Shown here piece by piece: positions 13,517 through 14,841 of a DNA stretch of 14,841 nucleotides. This DNA comes from a bacterium (GTDB taxonomy: Bacteria; Planctomycetota; Planctomycetia; Pirellulales; Pirellulaceae): positions 1 through 14,841 of the forward strand of contig JAUIHJ010000098.1 in assembly GCA_030432015.1 (NCBI GenBank). Reading direction: 5' to 3'. A program made the position numbers and the translations under genes. Below the pieces are notes generated by a model. The model made no database searches, had not been told where the DNA came from, and was given only the letters and a program-made list of their open reading frames with translations. The first letter of the stretch is position 1; every line of letters starts with the position of its first letter.

Positions 13517-14491
13517 ATGATGCCTGATTCCCCAGCGACTCTGCAAGCACCCATTCGGATCGGCATTTCGTCCTGTTTACTCGGCGAGGAAGTTCGCTTT
13601 GACGGTGGCCATAAGCATGATCGCTACCTGACGCAGACGCTGGGCGAATATTTCGAGTTCGTTCCTGTCTGTCCCGAGGTTGAGATCGGCCTGGGCACGC
13701 CCCGCGAATCGATTCGGCTGGTGGAGATTGGCGGCGCCGTGCGGATGCGGGGAGGGAAAAGCGACACCGATCTGACCGACCGGATGAAATCCTACGCCGC
13801 GCGACGCACGCGACAATTGGCTGGCGAGCAGCTTTCTGGTTACATTCTAAAACGCGCATCACCGAGTTGCGGCATGGAACGCGTCAAGGTTTATCAGCCC
13901 CGCGGGCCCGCCAAACGTGCTGGCGTCGGACTTTACGCCACGGCCTTGATGGACCGTTTTCCGAACTTGCCGATCGAAGAGGAAGGCCGACTGAGTGATC
14001 CGCGCCTCCGCGAAAACTGGATCGCGCGGGTCTTCGCATTCCACGCCATCCAGGGATTGTGGTCGCGGCGTTGGAAGCTGGCGGATCTGGTCGACTTTCA
14101 CACGCGATATAAGTTCGTTGTGCTGGCCCATTCGGAGAAAGAGTATCGCGAGCTAGGTCGCCTGGTCGCCAATGCCAAAGGCATGCCGCGGGCAGAATTG
14201 AAACAGGCCTACGAGGATCGGTTCATGCTCGCGCTGAAAAAGGTGGCGACGACCCGCAAAAACACCAACGTGCTGCAACATATGCTGGGTTTCTTCAAGA
14301 CGGAACTGACGACCGAACAACGGCGCGATTTGGCTGCGAATGTCGACGACTACCTGGCCGGTTTTGTCCCCTTGATCGTCCCGCTCACGCTGATCCGCCA
14401 CTATGTGCAATTGCTCGATGTGGCGTACCTGCGGGAGCAGGTCTATCTGAATCCCCATCCCAAGGAATTGGCGCTGCGAAATCATGTATAA
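13517..14491 (+). CDS. DUF523 (TudS-like)-DUF1722 (YbgA-like) fusion protein
   Basis: 324 aa; two adjacent ATG codons (13517, 13520) serve as the start. The N-terminal half (about 12-155) is DUF523, with three cysteines in family positions: C20 (ISSCLLGE), C52 (PVCPEVEIGLG) and C118 (SPSCGM). In thiouracil desulfurase TudS of this family three such cysteines bind a [4Fe-4S] cluster with one open iron site. The C-terminal half (about 188-312) is DUF1722 as in E. coli YbgA: DFHTRYKFVVLAHSEKEYRELG, LQHMLGFFKTEL, and VPLIVPLTLIRHYV. The DUF523-DUF1722 fusion is common in bacteria and its function is not settled. A link to thio-nucleobase handling or to photoproduct repair (ybgA lies beside phrB in E. 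coli) is only inferred. No photolyase gene is in the window. Confidence 0.9.
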   Translation: MMPDSPATLQAPIRIGISSCLLGEEVRFDGGHKHDRYLTQTLGEYFEFVPVCPEVEIGLGTPRESIRLVEIGGAVRMRGGKSDTDLTDRMKSYAARRTRQLAGEQLSGYILKRASPSCGMERVKVYQPRGPAKRAGVGLYATALMDRFPNLPIEEEGRLSDPRLRENWIARVFAFHAIQGLWSRRWKLADLVDFHTRYKFVVLAHSEKEYRELGRLVANAKGMPRAELKQAYEDRFMLALKKVATTRKNTNVLQHMLGFFKTELTTEQRRDLAANVDDYLAGFVPLIVPLTLIRHYVQLLDVAYLREQVYLNPHPKELALRNHV

Positions 14492-14496
14492 TCGCG

Positions 14497-14532
14497 CTGT
14501 CGATCCTTTTTTTCGGAAAGCTGGGTCGACAG
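14497..14532. other. Stem-loop with T-rich loop downstream of the DUF523-DUF1722 gene
   Basis: CTGTCGA (14497-14503) and TCGACAG (14526-14532) are perfect complements; three further pairs (one G-U) bring the stem to 10 bp. The 16-nt loop contains a run of eight T residues. It starts 5 nt after the stop codon. The T-run is inside the loop rather than after the stem, so it is not a standard terminator. It may still slow or end transcription, or protect the mRNA end. Confidence 0.4.
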
Positions 14533-14661
14533 GCAAGATCCAAGCCGCGGGGACGAATAATCGGCACGTACCGGCGCGCGAGCGACGAAAACTCGCCATG
14601 ACCGGATCGCGTTCGGCACGCTGGACGTTCCACTCCCACAATTCCTTGACGAGGTGCGGTC

Positions 14662-14841
14662 GTGAGTTTCCATCGAACTGGCGGACAATTGGCCTGCTGT
14701 GCAATGCTTTCTCTCTTGGTCACCACGGCTTGGGCGGACGAAGTGCCCGCGCGGCCGGATGCTAGCAACGCGATCAGCCGCCGCGAGCCGACCCGATTTA
14801 TCCGCGTGCGCTACGACGAATTCGATAGCCCTGTCGCACTC
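14662..14841 (+). CDS. N-terminus of a secreted protein, cut off by the window end
   Basis: 60 codons visible, open to the last base. The GTG start at 14662 follows GAGGTG with a 5-nt spacer, a strong translation signal. Residues 1-26 have the build of a signal peptide: a basic start (MSFHRTGG), a hydrophobic core (LACCAMLSLLVTTAWA) and a probable cleavage after AWA before DE. The next part reads REPTRFIRVRYDEFDSPVAL. Planctomycete exported proteins sometimes begin with a similar PTRFxRxxxDExxxPVAL segment, but I cannot name the family from this piece. It is 170 nt downstream of the DUF523-DUF1722 gene, with a stem-loop between them. Confidence 0.7.
   Translation, partial: MSFHRTGGQLACCAMLSLLVTTAWADEVPARPDASNAISRREPTRFIRVRYDEFDSPVAL

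Overview
The window looks like a chromosomal segment from a planctomycete, probably of the Pirellulales type. The main reasons are a small basic protein of the kind conserved across the Planctomycetes-Verrucomicrobia-Chlamydiae (PVC) superphylum, a secreted neutral-ceramidase-like enzyme fused to a C-terminal LamG domain, a tandem-domain microcompartment shell protein, moderately high GC, and frequent GTG/TTG starts with variable Shine-Dalgarno sequences. No rRNA, tRNA, CRISPR array, transposase or phage gene was found.

Left part (1-733): the 3' end of an ATP-dependent PEP carboxykinase gene, closed by a strong hairpin terminator, then a non-coding stretch that probably also holds the terminator of the leftward transcript.

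Feo block (734-6023, leftward): two tandem feoA genes with overlapping ends, feoB, and a FeoB-associated Cys-rich membrane protein form a ferrous-iron uptake operon. The ceramidase-like/LamG gene follows with the same ~43-nt spacing and is probably read through from it. Upstream of the first feoA lie a Fur-like operator with 12-bp-phased half-sites and a second 17-bp palindrome.

Middle (6171-9154): the PVC small basic protein and a LarA-type nickel-dependent racemase run rightward. A short ArsC-family reductase runs leftward, with a perfect 3 x 16-bp tandem repeat between larA and arsC. Divergent from arsC is a PduT-like tandem BMC shell protein that has no other microcompartment gene beside it.

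Right part (9189-12738): a recognisable promoter precedes a two-gene unit. It encodes a mandelate-racemase-subgroup enolase-superfamily enzyme and, 25 nt downstream, a 784-aa fusion of an Amidohydro_2 metallohydrolase to a class III PLP aminotransferase/aminomutase. This is the least explained part of the window and the best candidate for an undescribed pathway.

End (12739-14841): a leftward DUF1499 membrane-anchored protein, a rightward DUF523 (TudS-like)-DUF1722 (YbgA-like) fusion, and the start of a secreted protein cut off by the window end.
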